64,000 nt of DNA from Hygrophila difformis (taxonomy: Eukaryota > Streptophyta > Magnoliopsida > Lamiales > Acanthaceae): NCBI GenBank assembly GCA_030278955.1, contig JAOANR010000004.1:55577120-55641119 (forward strand), given 5' to 3'. The notes beneath the pieces were generated by a model, which did not search any database, had not been told where the DNA came from, and saw only the letters and a program-made list of their open reading frames with translations. A program made the translations under genes and the position numbers. Position 1 is the stretch's first letter, and the number at the start of each line of letters is the position of its first letter. Below are positions 30,012 through 40,898 of this stretch, piece by piece.

Positions 30012-30406
30012 GGGTCTGTTCTGCACGCAGAGCTGTAGCTGCGAGCTGGAGCTGTAGGGAGCTGAAGCTGTAGGGAGCTGTGGGAGCTGTAGCTGTCAGT
30101 TTTATTTAAGTATTCTGTACAAGTAGCTGTAGCTGTCAAAAAATGTATGAAATGACATAAAAGGACAAACATTAATGTAGACTATTGGGTAGTTAGTTAG
30201 TTATTGGGATAAAATTGTAATTGCTCAACAATAAGCTAGGAGCTTATTTTTTAAAGCTACTACAAGTAGCTTTAAAAAATAAGCTCCTAAAAGCTCTCAT
30301 AAGCTCCTAAAAGCTAGTGTGCAGAACGGAGCTTTTGTTTTAAAATAAAAGTTAAAGCTACCAAAAGCTCCCAAAAGCTCCCAAAAGCTGCGTGCAGAAC
30401 AGACCC
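30012..30406. mobile_element. MITE with perfect 19-bp terminal inverted repeats
   Basis: GGGTCTGTTCTGCACGCAG (30012-30030) recurs exactly inverted at 30388-30406. The 3-bp repeat TAT flanks both sides. A 3-bp AT-only duplication suggests the PIF/Harbinger group, though TAT is not the usual TTA. Inside are AGCTGTAG and AAAGCTCC short repeats. A perfect 23-bp hairpin (30239-30261 against 30265-30287, loop ACA) could yield a small RNA precursor. No coding sequence. Confidence 0.88.
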
Positions 30407-30429
30407 TATATAAGAACGGTAGGAAAAGT

Positions 30430-31198
30430 TTTCCACCAGGGAATTTCATTTTCGACCGTTGGGATGAGATTCTAATTTTAATCCTGACCCTTCATTTTCC
30501 TCCGATCAGATTTTTATTTCAATAATGGCCATTCATTTCTCAATCTTTTTCCGTTTCCTCCGTTTCTCACTGCGTTTCTCCCTAAACCTTTTCTTCGTTA
30601 CCTCCTCTATCCTGTTAACCTCAATTCGCAATTCATCTCTCTAATAGCTCCTCCGCATCCACTCATCCGCGCCCATTTCTGCCAATTGAATTTGTGACGA
30701 TGGGATTAAGATCTCATTTGAACGGGTCGGCTTTTCCCAATTTGGCAAATCTCTCAAGAAAATATCGCGCAGCCGAACTACTGTAGGGAACGCACACGCT
30801 GCCGCCATTCTCGCCCCTCCCCCGCGAGCCCTACCTGTCGCGCATCAGGCCTCCACGCCCCTTTGATTCTGAAGCCCGACGATTCTGATTCAGGGCATCG
30901 CGACGTACGCACTTACTCACCCTTGTTGGTTGTTAGGTTTTTACTTGCTCCCTTTTCAATTTTAATCGATTATTGCCCTTCGGTTTCACTCATTTACCCT
31001 AATCGATGCCGAAAATTGTTCCAACTCAAAATCTCTCTTCTTCTGGCGCCTTCCGACGCTTTCTCCTTTCCCAGTCTTCTCGTTCTCCCGCCCAGGGTGC
31101 CGCTTTGTCCCGATTGTGCGAGCTTCGGCGATCCCTTTGCGGCGAGGGGGGCGGCCGTAGCAAGAGCTAGGCCTCGCGTGAGGGCGGTTGCCGGTTAA
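30430..31198 (+). pseudogene. Promoter/first-exon-like piece at the head of a fragment cluster
   Basis: Pyrimidine-rich leader sequence with TTTCTCCCTAAACC, then GC-rich exon-like DNA (about 30700-31198) with stops in all frames over the full length. An ATG-led stretch begins MGLRSHLNGS. The last part, rich in Arg/Ala/Pro, resembles a plastid transit peptide. It ends near a possible splice donor (AAGGTATGG at 31198). The source gene is not recognised. Confidence 0.4.
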
Positions 31199-31414
31199 GG
31201 TATGGTTTCATTCGGTTGTTTCTTCTTTCTTTATAAATGGCTGAACCACATTGTATTTTGAATTGCGTCATGATTTGAACAAATTTGGATTTTATTGTTG
31301 TCTTGATTATGTTCTTTCGCCTCTATGGTGAGGTGTGAGATTTATACCCGTTGATGTATTGTGGATTGTAAGTTCCCGGTGAATCCTTTCTCATTGAAAT
31401 CCACATTACATATA

Positions 31415-31450
<36 letters not shown>

Positions 31451-32630
31451 CCGGTCAGATATGAAGCCTTACAGTGTTTTTATGTCTATTATTTAGTGAT
31501 AATGGATTATGGATATGCTGAGTCTTGCAAATGCCATTCTTTGATATAAGTTGTGGTTATTGTTTGTTGGATCTGCAAATCCATTGTTTGTAAAAGCTAC
31601 ATTAGTGAAGAAAAAATTGATGAATGATGTAATGTTGATAGCATGAAATGAATGTAATGTGAAATTTATAATTGACAGCTTCTGCAATCAAAATCAATGA
31701 TGCGGCACTTTTAGTGATTAACTCAAGATGCACCGGGCATGACCCTATAGTCATTGCTCCAAGAAAGAACATGCTTTTATGAATTTATTTTGATTTCGTA
31801 GGATTGCTCCATGGTTGTGGGTATATGCTCGAGTGAGCATGTTAGATTCTGGAGAGATTACGAATGAATTCATAGGTCCCTATTTCCTTTGCTTCAATTA
31901 TTGCTAGAACTTAAAGCTTTTTAACTTGTATGAAACTTTAATTAATGCTTAATAAGCATACCCAATTATTGTAAATTACATTTCCTTGGGCCGATATATT
32001 CGTTTTCTTTGTCATTCCACTTAGTCGAGGGAGTTTTGGCTGAGCTTCCATCACTTGAAGCTATTATTGGTTCTACTTGTATGCAATCTACTTGTTGAGT
32101 CTTGTGACGCTGACAAGATTAAGTTAATCTGCATTCAACCGAATGTGTATATAGAATAACCCCATCTAAGGATTTTTATTTGAAAGGATTTGATTGATGT
32201 TTGTGGTTTGATAACAATTATCATAACTTGCATTTTATTGGGTCCATTTCTGTCATCTTTATCAAACTGCCCCATCTAAGGACTTTTGATTGAGTTCTGT
32301 GCAAGTCCATATTTTTCAGCAGAAGCAAATACGTTGCAATTCCATATGCCATTTGGGCATGATTTGGTTTAAACTTTTATTTACTTTTGGATGTGTAACC
32401 ACCTAACCACCTAACCTGGTAACACCAAAGATGTCAATGAACCACTTTATTGGGGTTTGAATTGCATTCATTTTATCTTATTTTATCTTTTTATCTCTGA
32501 TTTTTACTTTCATTCAGAAATTATAGCAAGTAGCTTATGCTATTTTCTGAAGCATTATTCAATCAGCTTCAGCACATATACTTATTCAATTCATTGGTTG
32601 TCCACTTATTAATTTTCTTTGTTAATTTAG
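31199..32630. other. Intron-like or intergenic DNA
   Basis: T-rich, with a poly-T run at about 31422-31450. No ORF or known repeat. It could be intron carried along with the gene fragments. Confidence 0.45.
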
Positions 32631-32795
32631 TTGATAAGAGATGCCACTCAGGGAAGTGAATCTGTAAAAACAATGTCATTATATGTCCTGGATGAATTGA
32701 TTTGTGTAGATCAAGATAAGTTTTTCTTGAGTCAACTTCAGAGTAGGGGGTTTCTGTGGAACAGCTTCATGAACATAAGTAATTTCTCATATCAG
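32631..32795 (+). pseudogene. NUP205-like nucleoporin exon fragment
   Basis: A single exon with a clean acceptor (TTTAG) and donor (CAGGTATG). It encodes IRDATQGSESVKTMSLYVLD and SQLQSRGF...NISNFSYQ, a conserved part of the plant inner-ring nucleoporin NUP205. No further nucleoporin exons occur on either side. It is an isolated captured exon and not a gene. Confidence 0.7.
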
Positions 32796-33165
32796 GTATG
32801 GGACCTTAACCTGGCAAAAATTTTGAAATGTGTAGTATGTACAGGTCTTGCAAGATATTCCCTCTATTCCTTTTTTATTGTATGTAGTAGGTGTAGAGAA
32901 TAATCTGAAAAGATGTTGGTTTGACTCCTAATACAAACTTTCTAATTTATTCACTTTTTGGGTTTATCTTATTTACAACATTCATTGCATTTTATTTAAT
33001 AAAGGCTATGTTTGGGAAATAATTACTGTTTGGAATTTGGAATTACAGTTGCCTCGACATTTTTTTGGTTGTTGTCTGCGTGTCTCTGTGTGTGTGTGTG
33101 CCAAATGTTGTTTGTGGGATTTTGTCTTTGATTTCTTCTCCTCCGTTTTATGTTTTGTTTGTGCA

Positions 33166-33890
33166 GAAGAATGGCATTCTGCTCGTGGAAGGAGCCTCTG
33201 ATGGTTCTCATAAGAGAGTGTGTACCACACAAGCACAAGCTCTCACGGAGTTGGAAGCTTGCTAAGGTGCTCATCGGATTTTTACTCTTTTATTTTGGCT
33301 AATTGAATGCCAAATGGTTTTTAACTTTTGTTGCCAATGTTGCATTTGTCATTTTCCAATGATAGGTTACAGTTGTTTTTGGCTATTTTCTTCCCCTTCA
33401 TTTTAGTTAGCGTTTTCCCTGCATTTGCCTTTCCAAGAACAACTGAACAAGTAGATGCAAATAATGAGGTGTTGTCACTTTGTTTTCATGTGTCTATTAA
33501 GAAGCCATTGACTTTAATTGGAAATCTGATCTTTTTGTAGTGATGCATTTCGCAGGACAGCGATTGGGGAGAAGTTCAAAATGGAGATTCCACAAAAATT
33601 GACGATTTCCTACTCTGGCGATCCAAAATCACACAACGGAATATGAATATCTCAGAGGCCATGACAAAGGCTTTCAACGAGGTTTCTGCTTGTCAGTTTT
33701 CTTTTTCTGAATATTCCCTTTGAATTTTTATTTTTTATTTTACATTTTACATTTTGCTTTGCCTTGATTTTTTTTTCTCTGTTTTATTTTTTTATTTTGT
33801 GGTTTGTGTCTGAAATTTGCTATTTTTTGTTTTAGGGCATCGTGGTTAAGCCGGATATGCTTCATACTGGTACAGTGAATTGAATGGTGT
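33166..33890 (+). pseudogene. Unidentified multi-exon fragment
   Basis: Three or four exon-like pieces: 33166-33262, about 33432-33468 (FPRTTEQVDANNE), 33555-33681 (DSDWGEVQNG, DDFLLWRSKI, SEAMTKAFNE) and 33837-33880 (GIVVKPDMLHTG). Donors and acceptors are plausible, and a stop follows in the last piece. I do not recognise the source gene. Confidence 0.45.
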
Positions 33891-34187
33891 CGAACTCTTC
33901 GATCCGGAAGGTCGTGGTTTAGTATGTTTTATTTACTGGTTTCAATTATTTATGATAATATAGCCTTTGCATTTATTCTCTGTTGCACGTGCACTAATGG
34001 CCATTTATGCCTCACTGTGTAGTTTCTTTTGTATATACGAAATTTCATTGTGTTGGATTCTTGCTGATGTGCAATACCTGCGCTGCATGGTCACTCCAGG
34101 CGAAACCTTTTTTTTGTTTTGCTTCTGAATTTCCCCTATTTGATCATTTAAAGAGTATCAAGGCGTGTTTTGTTGCAGTTCTTGAGT

Positions 34188-34455
34188 AAAATTGATGGCT
34201 TCTTGGCTGAAAGCGGCTGAACGTAGGGTTCGTGTAGCTTGCTTTAATGTTAAGCTTTTATTTTGACTGCGATGACTTTTTTTCCTTAACGGAATCAATG
34301 GGCGTTTAATTCTGAAGGATGTAATTGATTTAAAAATTTGTGCAAATTTGATGTGGTTACAACCTGTTTTGCCAGATATGTTTGAAGTAGTGGGTCGGAG
34401 GGCGAAGCTTGTGGTTGGCGATAAGCTAGACGAGCTGCATGTTGCCCCTCCTGGT
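34188..34455 (+). pseudogene. Golgin candidate 1-like first exons
   Basis: An ATG at about 34194 starts MASWLKAAE. After a short intron, DMFEVVGRRAKLVVGDK continues the conserved N-terminus of plant golgin candidates 1/2, Golgi coiled-coil tethers. Sequence then ends at a donor (CCTGGTATTT) and no coiled-coil exons follow. It is a captured 5' end. Confidence 0.65.
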
Positions 34456-34956
34456 ATTTTTTGAAATTTCATTCCTCTTGCGCTTTTGTTTTTGTTTTTT
34501 AGAATGAGCATTTTATAGTCGATCTCAAATTTCTTGATTCGGAGTCGAGATTAAAATGGTTTCCTTAGTGATAATTTGGCCAGAACTCTGACATTTCCAA
34601 TTCCAACTTTTGGTTACTTCTCAATCGAATAATGTGATGCGTATATGTTACAGGTGGCTGATCACATTTAAATTGTGAAACTTTTGGATTTATGATTGTG
34701 ACAGAACAGATGCCAAAAGTATTGTCAATAAAGTTCTATTCTTTTTGTATATAGTAATAAAGCCTTCTTTTTTTTTAGTCATTTTTCCTGTTGGACTCTG
34801 TCCAATCTCTGTATTTTTGTTTTATAATTCAGTCGGTTATTTTTAGTTCATTATTTTTCTTTCACATATCTTCCCATATAATCATTCGAATAACAGGGAT
34901 TATTCGTTATAATTTTTTCCTTTATATGATATATATAATCAATAATAAATATGCAG

Positions 34957-35050
34957 GGTGATCCTCATCAATATTTGAAACAGAAGCATTCACTTAAACC
35001 TGCATCTACACTCAGATTTGCCATGGATATTGCCAGATTGTTATTTGTCT
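34957..35050 (+). pseudogene. Protein kinase exon fragment (ILK/VIK-like)
   Basis: GDPHQYLKQKHSLKP and LRFAMDIA match the stretch before the catalytic loop in plant Raf-like/ILK kinases, which usually read GDL..YL and FALDIARG. The loop itself is absent. An isolated piece. Confidence 0.5.
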
Positions 35051-35379
35051 CTTACACCTTAACTTTGGAAGCATGTTTTCTACAGAAAATTGAAGTTGTA
35101 ATATGTGGATGTGAAGGGTTTAGGGTAACATGTTTTCTACGGTTTAACTTTTGTTCGTTTTTGTTGCTATAAATATTGCGTTGTGTCCATGATTATTCAT
35201 GAGTTGGTTTACTTGTAGTAAATTTATCTGTGTGTTGTCTGTATATTGGTTGGCGGTGTTGGTTTTGTTTCTGTTCAACTTCTTATCTCTGTACCTCGAT
35301 CATTTTTGCAGGAGCTGTTGTTAGTCGACATATTAGAAAATAATTTATAGGGTTCCTTTTGAACTTTAAAACCAAAAAT

Positions 35380-35660
35380 ATATCCAGTTTTGCTGTGTTT
35401 GATACAGTGGGGGGTCTAAGGCCTGGAGGTGGGAAATCCACTGCCACCATTAGGAGAGCATTGAGTGCAATTGACAAGAATATCATAGGAGTTCCTGCAT
35501 ACCCTGGTGTTGTCTATGAAAGAGTAGCTTGTGACAGAATATGGATTTCAGCAGCCCTGGATTTGCTAATTAAGCACCAATTCGTGCTGTCCATAGAAGA
35601 GGTCTTGTGACAAAATATGGATTTCAGAAACATTGGATTTGATAATTAAGCACCAATCCC
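35380..35660 (+). pseudogene. Unidentified exon fragment with a local repeat
   Basis: An open stretch reads GGLRPGGGKSTATIRRALSA, then PAYPGVVYERVACD and ISAALDLLIKHQ. A roughly 60-bp segment (TTGTGACA(G/A)AATATGG...TTAAGCACCAAT) is repeated imperfectly at about 35530-35582 and 35604-35656. No family recognised. Confidence 0.4.
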
Positions 35661-36486
35661 TTTTTTCTTATTAAGACCAGGTTCTATGTCTATTGCCAAT
35701 TGATTTGTGATGAAAACTTCTTGATCAGGCAAAATATAGCTGGCCCACGAATCATGTTCTGATTCACCTTGGTGACCATGTTTGTGAAATGGCCCTTCCT
35801 TTGTTCCTTTATTGAATTATATACAGATGTGATCATCTCTGACAGCTTAAATGGATCTTTGAGGAAATTTACTGCTCTACCAGTTAGGCCCTAGGTTGTA
35901 GAGTCCCGTGTTCTCACCCCTGCGTTCAGTACTGCCATCAGCTGTCCCATACACTGTCGGCCCCTTTCCCTTTCTCTACATGCCCCTAGACTGTTTGAAG
36001 GTAATTAGATCTTTGGTGAGTTTTATTATTGCGTTTATTGAGATTGTGCCTATAGGTGTTTGATAAAATGTCGGATCATTATTTGTGCCCTAACTTTTAC
36101 ATTTCCACTTCCTAATCCCTGTATGTTTGTCTTTTATGTTCATATTCCTCTGCTTATATTTCTGCTGAGGATTTACATCTAAGTGATATTTCCTTTCTCG
36201 ATCCCGGCTGTGTTGCTTCTATGTTAAATTCTTTTGCCCAATTGTTTTTTTCTTTTGCTATTTTGTGGCGTTCTTTGTGAGATATTAGAGATTTTGATTA
36301 GCTAAATGTGGGAGCCTTCTCTGATTTAGTGGATGCCTGCATTATGGTGCTCTTTTTCATTTTCATGCTCCTTTTCAGTACCTCTCTTCTTGCCTTGATT
36401 TTTTTTCTATTGTGATTGCATTCTCTTTACTTTTCAGTAGCAAGTTCTATATGTGTAATACAGGTCTTCCCATAACTATGTTCTTG

Positions 36487-37078
36487 TAGGACTATTGATG
36501 GAGTTCTGAACAATGTTGGACTTGTCTTGTTCTCAACAATCCTTCTTTTAGTTGTGAATCAGTGTGCATGGCAAATTGTGAGGCTGCCTCTCCCAGCTTT
36601 CCACTTGATGCGGTCTTTTCTGATCTCTGTAGTCTTAACGGCCTCTGTTGGCTATATTTGTGTTCCATTATTCCCTATGTTAAAGTTTTATGCAATAGTT
36701 ACGAAGGAGATGCCTAATCGACAATATCATAAGAAACATATACTTACGATGGGTGGATTGTATTTTGTGCCAATTGGCCTGTTTGTTGCAGAAGTTGTAT
36801 TGAACTTTTCTTCCATTGATGAAGTTACTGGACCTGCAGCAGCAACTATAGCTTTTACTTTAATTGGGGTACTGGATGATTTCTTAAGCATCAACAGTAG
36901 TATTGACTTACCTGGTTGGATGAATGCCAACTTTACATTCTGGTTTTGGTTGTATGTAATAAAGGTTCTTATTTAATTCTTGGTCTAATATCAAATTTTT
37001 TTCTTCAGGCAGCTATTGGAACATGGTTCTCTTATTGGTGCTACACAACAGACTTACAACACCCTACAACATGTATAC
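36487..37078 (+). pseudogene. MraY-like phospho-MurNAc-pentapeptide transferase fragment
   Basis: The exon 36487-36953 encodes membrane segments, then MPNRQYHKKHILTMGGLYFV and IGVLDDFLSI. These are the TMGG and DD(F) signatures of MraY, the lipid I synthase retained in plants as a plastid homologue. A second small exon-like piece (37010-37078, AAIGTWFSYW) may belong. Later helices and catalytic Asp residues are missing, so it is a fragment. Confidence 0.72.
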
Positions 37079-37690
37079 CTTCTAAAGGCTAATTTCATTT
37101 GATCTTTTTTAAAGAATGTTCATTACTTTCATACTTAGATAAATCTATGTGCTTAATTATGATCGTCGTATCAAAAAACCAACCTCAACACTATAAGCAG
37201 GCCCATGTTTATTATTTGTTTTTGTTTGGTATCAGAAATTGCCCATACTGAATTGCTGATGAAAGAATTAATGTCAGTGCCTCCTGGTAATTTTCCGGTT
37301 TTCACCAGGGCATACTCATTGTTTTAGCTATATTTTAATGGTTGTAGTGCTGTACAAAGTTCATTCCTTATCCCATGTTCATGTACTACACATAACCGGA
37401 AATTAATGCTTTCTTCTTGCATGCTGTTAAGTAATGCTTGCTGCAGAAAAATGTCCTCTGTGCTATCACTTTTATTCTGCTGCATACTATTTGTCAAGTA
37501 ATATTTTGCCGATCATTTGGCTTATTATTATTTTTTTAATTTATGTAACTACTGCTTTCTTTTTATTCTTCTTCATGAACACACTTATCCATTGAAGTCG
37601 CCAACCATGCCCGCCTCTTTAAGAAAGATCCTTTTTTCCTTATGATCTTGTGTTTTCCTATTTACTCTGTTTATAAGATCATGTTTTATA
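37079..37690. other. Intron-like or intergenic DNA
   Basis: T-rich, no recognised gene or repeat. Confidence 0.4.
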
Positions 37691-37779
37691 GGTCTGGCTT
37701 CACAATATTGGATTTGGAACTTGGAGCTACGTAGACGGGAGAGTTTGTGATGGTTCAGGTGAAGATCCAACTTGTAGCA
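37691..37779 (+). pseudogene. Lipase-class-3-like exon fragment
   Basis: A short exon with acceptor TATAG and donor AGGTGAGG encodes VWLHNIGFGTWSYVDGRVCD and GSGEDPTCSR. The CDGSGEDP(S/T)CS motif is known to me from plant class-3 lipase/alpha-beta-hydrolase family proteins. Its neighbours in that gene are absent. Confidence 0.5.
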
Positions 37780-38030
37780 GGTGAGGATATCTCCTTTTAG
37801 CTATTTTTAAACAAGCATTGTTTTGATATCGCTTTGAATTAGCAGGTGAGGATATTTCTTCATTTTTCACAATGCGAATTGCTAAAGAGAATATCTTTAG
37901 TTCATGAGTTGCTAATTCTTATTGTTGCTTGCGTTTCAAGCTGTCCCACTTTCTTTAGTTGTTTTCATTGCTTTTTTATTTTTTAGGTATTTTTTATTAA
38001 ATGATAACTAAATAATTTGAAAGAATATTA

Positions 38031-38849
38031 GGCCGGCCCCGTTTAGTCTGCCGGAATTAGGAGGATTTTGGATTTTCAAATCCTTCCTAATCATGTTCGG
38101 TAAAAGTTGGACAAATGGCTTTGAAAATCTTTGATATTTTGAAATCCTGCTAATGTAGGATTTCAAGATTATTACCCTACCCGTGATATTTCAAAATCCT
38201 CCTGACATGGGAGTTGGGACGTGATTTTAAAGGCTATTGAATGAAAAAAATAAAATAAATTTATAATATATGAAATTAAAATATACAAAATATAAAAAAT
38301 AAAAATTTAATAATTCAATGAATAAAATATAATCAAATTTAAATAATATAATATAATACTCCCTCGTACCAGCTCAAATGTCATGTTTGACTTTCTGACT
38401 CTGTTCATTGTTTACTTTCACTCAATATTATTGTTAGTATATATTTAGAAAAAAATAGTCGAGTTCGCCCTTGTTAGATCGTCTAATTGTATACCCTTAG
38501 AATATACTTTATATTTCACATAATTTTTTACTTCTATATATATTGAGATATTAACGATTCAAAAAGTGCATTGGATTGTGTGAAGAAATTAAACGGGATA
38601 TTTGAAATGGTTCGGAAGGAATATAAATAAAAAACAAAAAGTAAAATAAATTAATTAAATTAAACAAATACTATTATTTTTGTTCACATCAGGAATGGTT
38701 TGACAAATTAACAATTATAGACATGATTTTGCATCTTCTGAATTTGAAATCCTCAGAACCAAACATGTGAAAAAATTAAGTCCTGTGAAACCCAAATCCT
38801 ACACAGACTGCAAAAACTGCAAATTTATTCGGGTAAACCAAATGGGACG
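38031..38849. mobile_element. Harbinger-like MITE
   Basis: The left end CCCCGTTTAGTCTGCCGGAA and inverted right end CCCATTTGGTTTACCCGAAT match at most positions. TTA flanks both sides (38028-38030 and 38850-38852), the usual PIF/Harbinger duplication. A decayed Stowaway-like MITE (about 38359-38627) is nested inside. No transposase. Confidence 0.65.
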
Positions 38850-38852
38850 TTA

Positions 38853-40898
38853 GATTATTGATAAAAATTTCTGGGTGTATGTACATTCAAATTTCGAGGT
38901 AAATAAAGCATATAAATGGTTACATGTGTTATACTACCTTAGCACCACATCCACGATCATTAATTTATTTCCCTAACCCTGTCTCTTGCTTTTGCGGTCT
39001 TTACACCTTGTGTTGATTTATTTGTTATCTCTGCTAATGTGGTATACAAGGTGCTCGATAATTTTTCTGAATTGGAATTATTTGATTCTTGCTCTGTGAT
39101 ATAGCTTCAATGAATGAGGTTAATACTAAAATGTCTAAATTAATAATAATAATAATAATAATACATTTCTTTCCAAACTGATTTGGTTCCAAACTAAAAT
39201 GTCTCAACTAATCCAATCTGGCTTGCTTTCATACTTGAATGTCTAAAATTAATTTACCTCCCTAATAATCATTTGAACTTCTGATGTTTATATATCATTT
39301 TCAGTAATGCTCATTTTATCCAAATTTAGTCCATGTTTTTATCCAAGTAGAGCCCTCCCTATTGTTAAAGCAGAAACTGTACTCTTATAGATATTCAATT
39401 GCCTCCCTCCATGGTTACGTTTATTCTATCCGGTGTGATCCTGCATGTTTATCATCAATTTTTACTGCTTAGTTGACAAGGCTGCAACACTTTTTTTTTT
39501 CTTTTTTTTTTTTTTTTTCTTATCGATCCGCCTTCGTGCTGTTGTTCAGGATTTAGATGATGATGATGATGATGATGATGATATTTCCAGTGAAGAAAAA
39601 GATTTGCCAAGAGTATGGCTGGTGTGGTTATTTTTTAGGTTTCTAAATTTGTGGCTTGATTTTTGGTTCTTGAATTTGGTAATTATCCGATTTTCAGTGT
39701 GATGTTTTGTCGGAAACAATTGAGTCTTGAGGTTTCCACAAGTCATCAGGAATAGATTGCTAAGCGGGCGTTTGGTGTTGAGCGCCCAACCCCGTGCTCC
39801 TGCTTTACCAAATTGATTGCTTAGCTTTAACTCACTTTTGTTCACTTATTACACTTATTTCTTCTTTTTCCATGGGCAATTGTTCACAGTAGATATGTTG
39901 TGCATTGCACAACGTATTTGGCTAAGCACATGTTTAATAACCCAACTTCTTAGTTAATTTTTATTGATTAAATACTCCTTCAGTGAGTCAGTTTGATAAC
40001 AATAAATCAACCCACTTCAATGAACACCACACTTCAAATCAAGAAAGATACATACAAAAATTGCAACTATCTGTGGCGGCATTACCATCTCAATAACGTG
40101 TGGCTAATGGCTATGCACGAAACGACGAATAAACATTATGCAGCAGTCGAAACGGTTCCGAGTAAACTATAGGAAAGCTGCCTTTGTACACGCATGCACC
40201 ACCAAGTCCCCTTACCTTTCTCACTAATTTCTAAAGCTCCTAGTGAGTGTAGGAGGAGTTTATTTCTTTGATATTATCCGATTTGGATAGCGAAATTCTC
40301 AGTCGGGATTTGGATATAAGTCGAGTACGACATGACATGGGATCGGATGAATATTATCTATTTGTATCCGAAAAAATAATATCTGGATATAATGCTGATG
40401 TTATTAGAATTTTCTATCATAATATCTGGATAGTTTATATATAAAATAATATATTATAATATATGTTATATTAATTATTAAATATATATAATCGATCTAT
40501 TAATCTATTACAATCAAAATATATCAATTACTCTCTAGTCTGTACTCAATTTGTAGTAAAAAAAACCCTACTTTCCAATTGGCAATTCGGTTATTGTGCA
40601 GACTTAAAATTAGTCTGCATCTGCAACATGATTTCTCCAATTGTAAAAGTGATGTCTCCCACATCCCACCATATCACATCCCTAAAAAAGTGGAAGAAAA
40701 TCATATCCCTAAATTTAGCATCCATAACCGCACATACTTGTGGAAGAAAATCATATCCCTAAATTTATTGGCATCCATAATCCGTAAAAGATAAATCTGA
40801 AACTTGCAAATTGTGTAATCTATTAACCGCATCCTTGAGATTTCTCAAAAATTACAGATTGCACAAAACCTTTTACGAGCTTCTTCCTGAACGTCACC
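38853..40898. other. Intergenic DNA with minor repeats
   Basis: Contains (AAT)n near 39143-39164, a poly-T block at about 39491-39519, and a short exon-like piece at 39547-39612 coding for an Asp-rich run followed by ISSEEKDLP. From 40300 to 40560 it is very AT-rich with repeated ATATCTGGATA words. No intact gene. Confidence 0.5.

Noticed and set aside
33023..33274. Minus-strand ORFs of about 80 codons
   Set aside because: Low-complexity translation of a TG-rich stretch opposite an exon-like piece; no family similarity.
39770..39800. GGGCG...CGCCC hairpin as a Helitron 3' end for the fragment cluster
   Set aside because: It is not followed by CTRR-T and lies beyond an intervening MITE.
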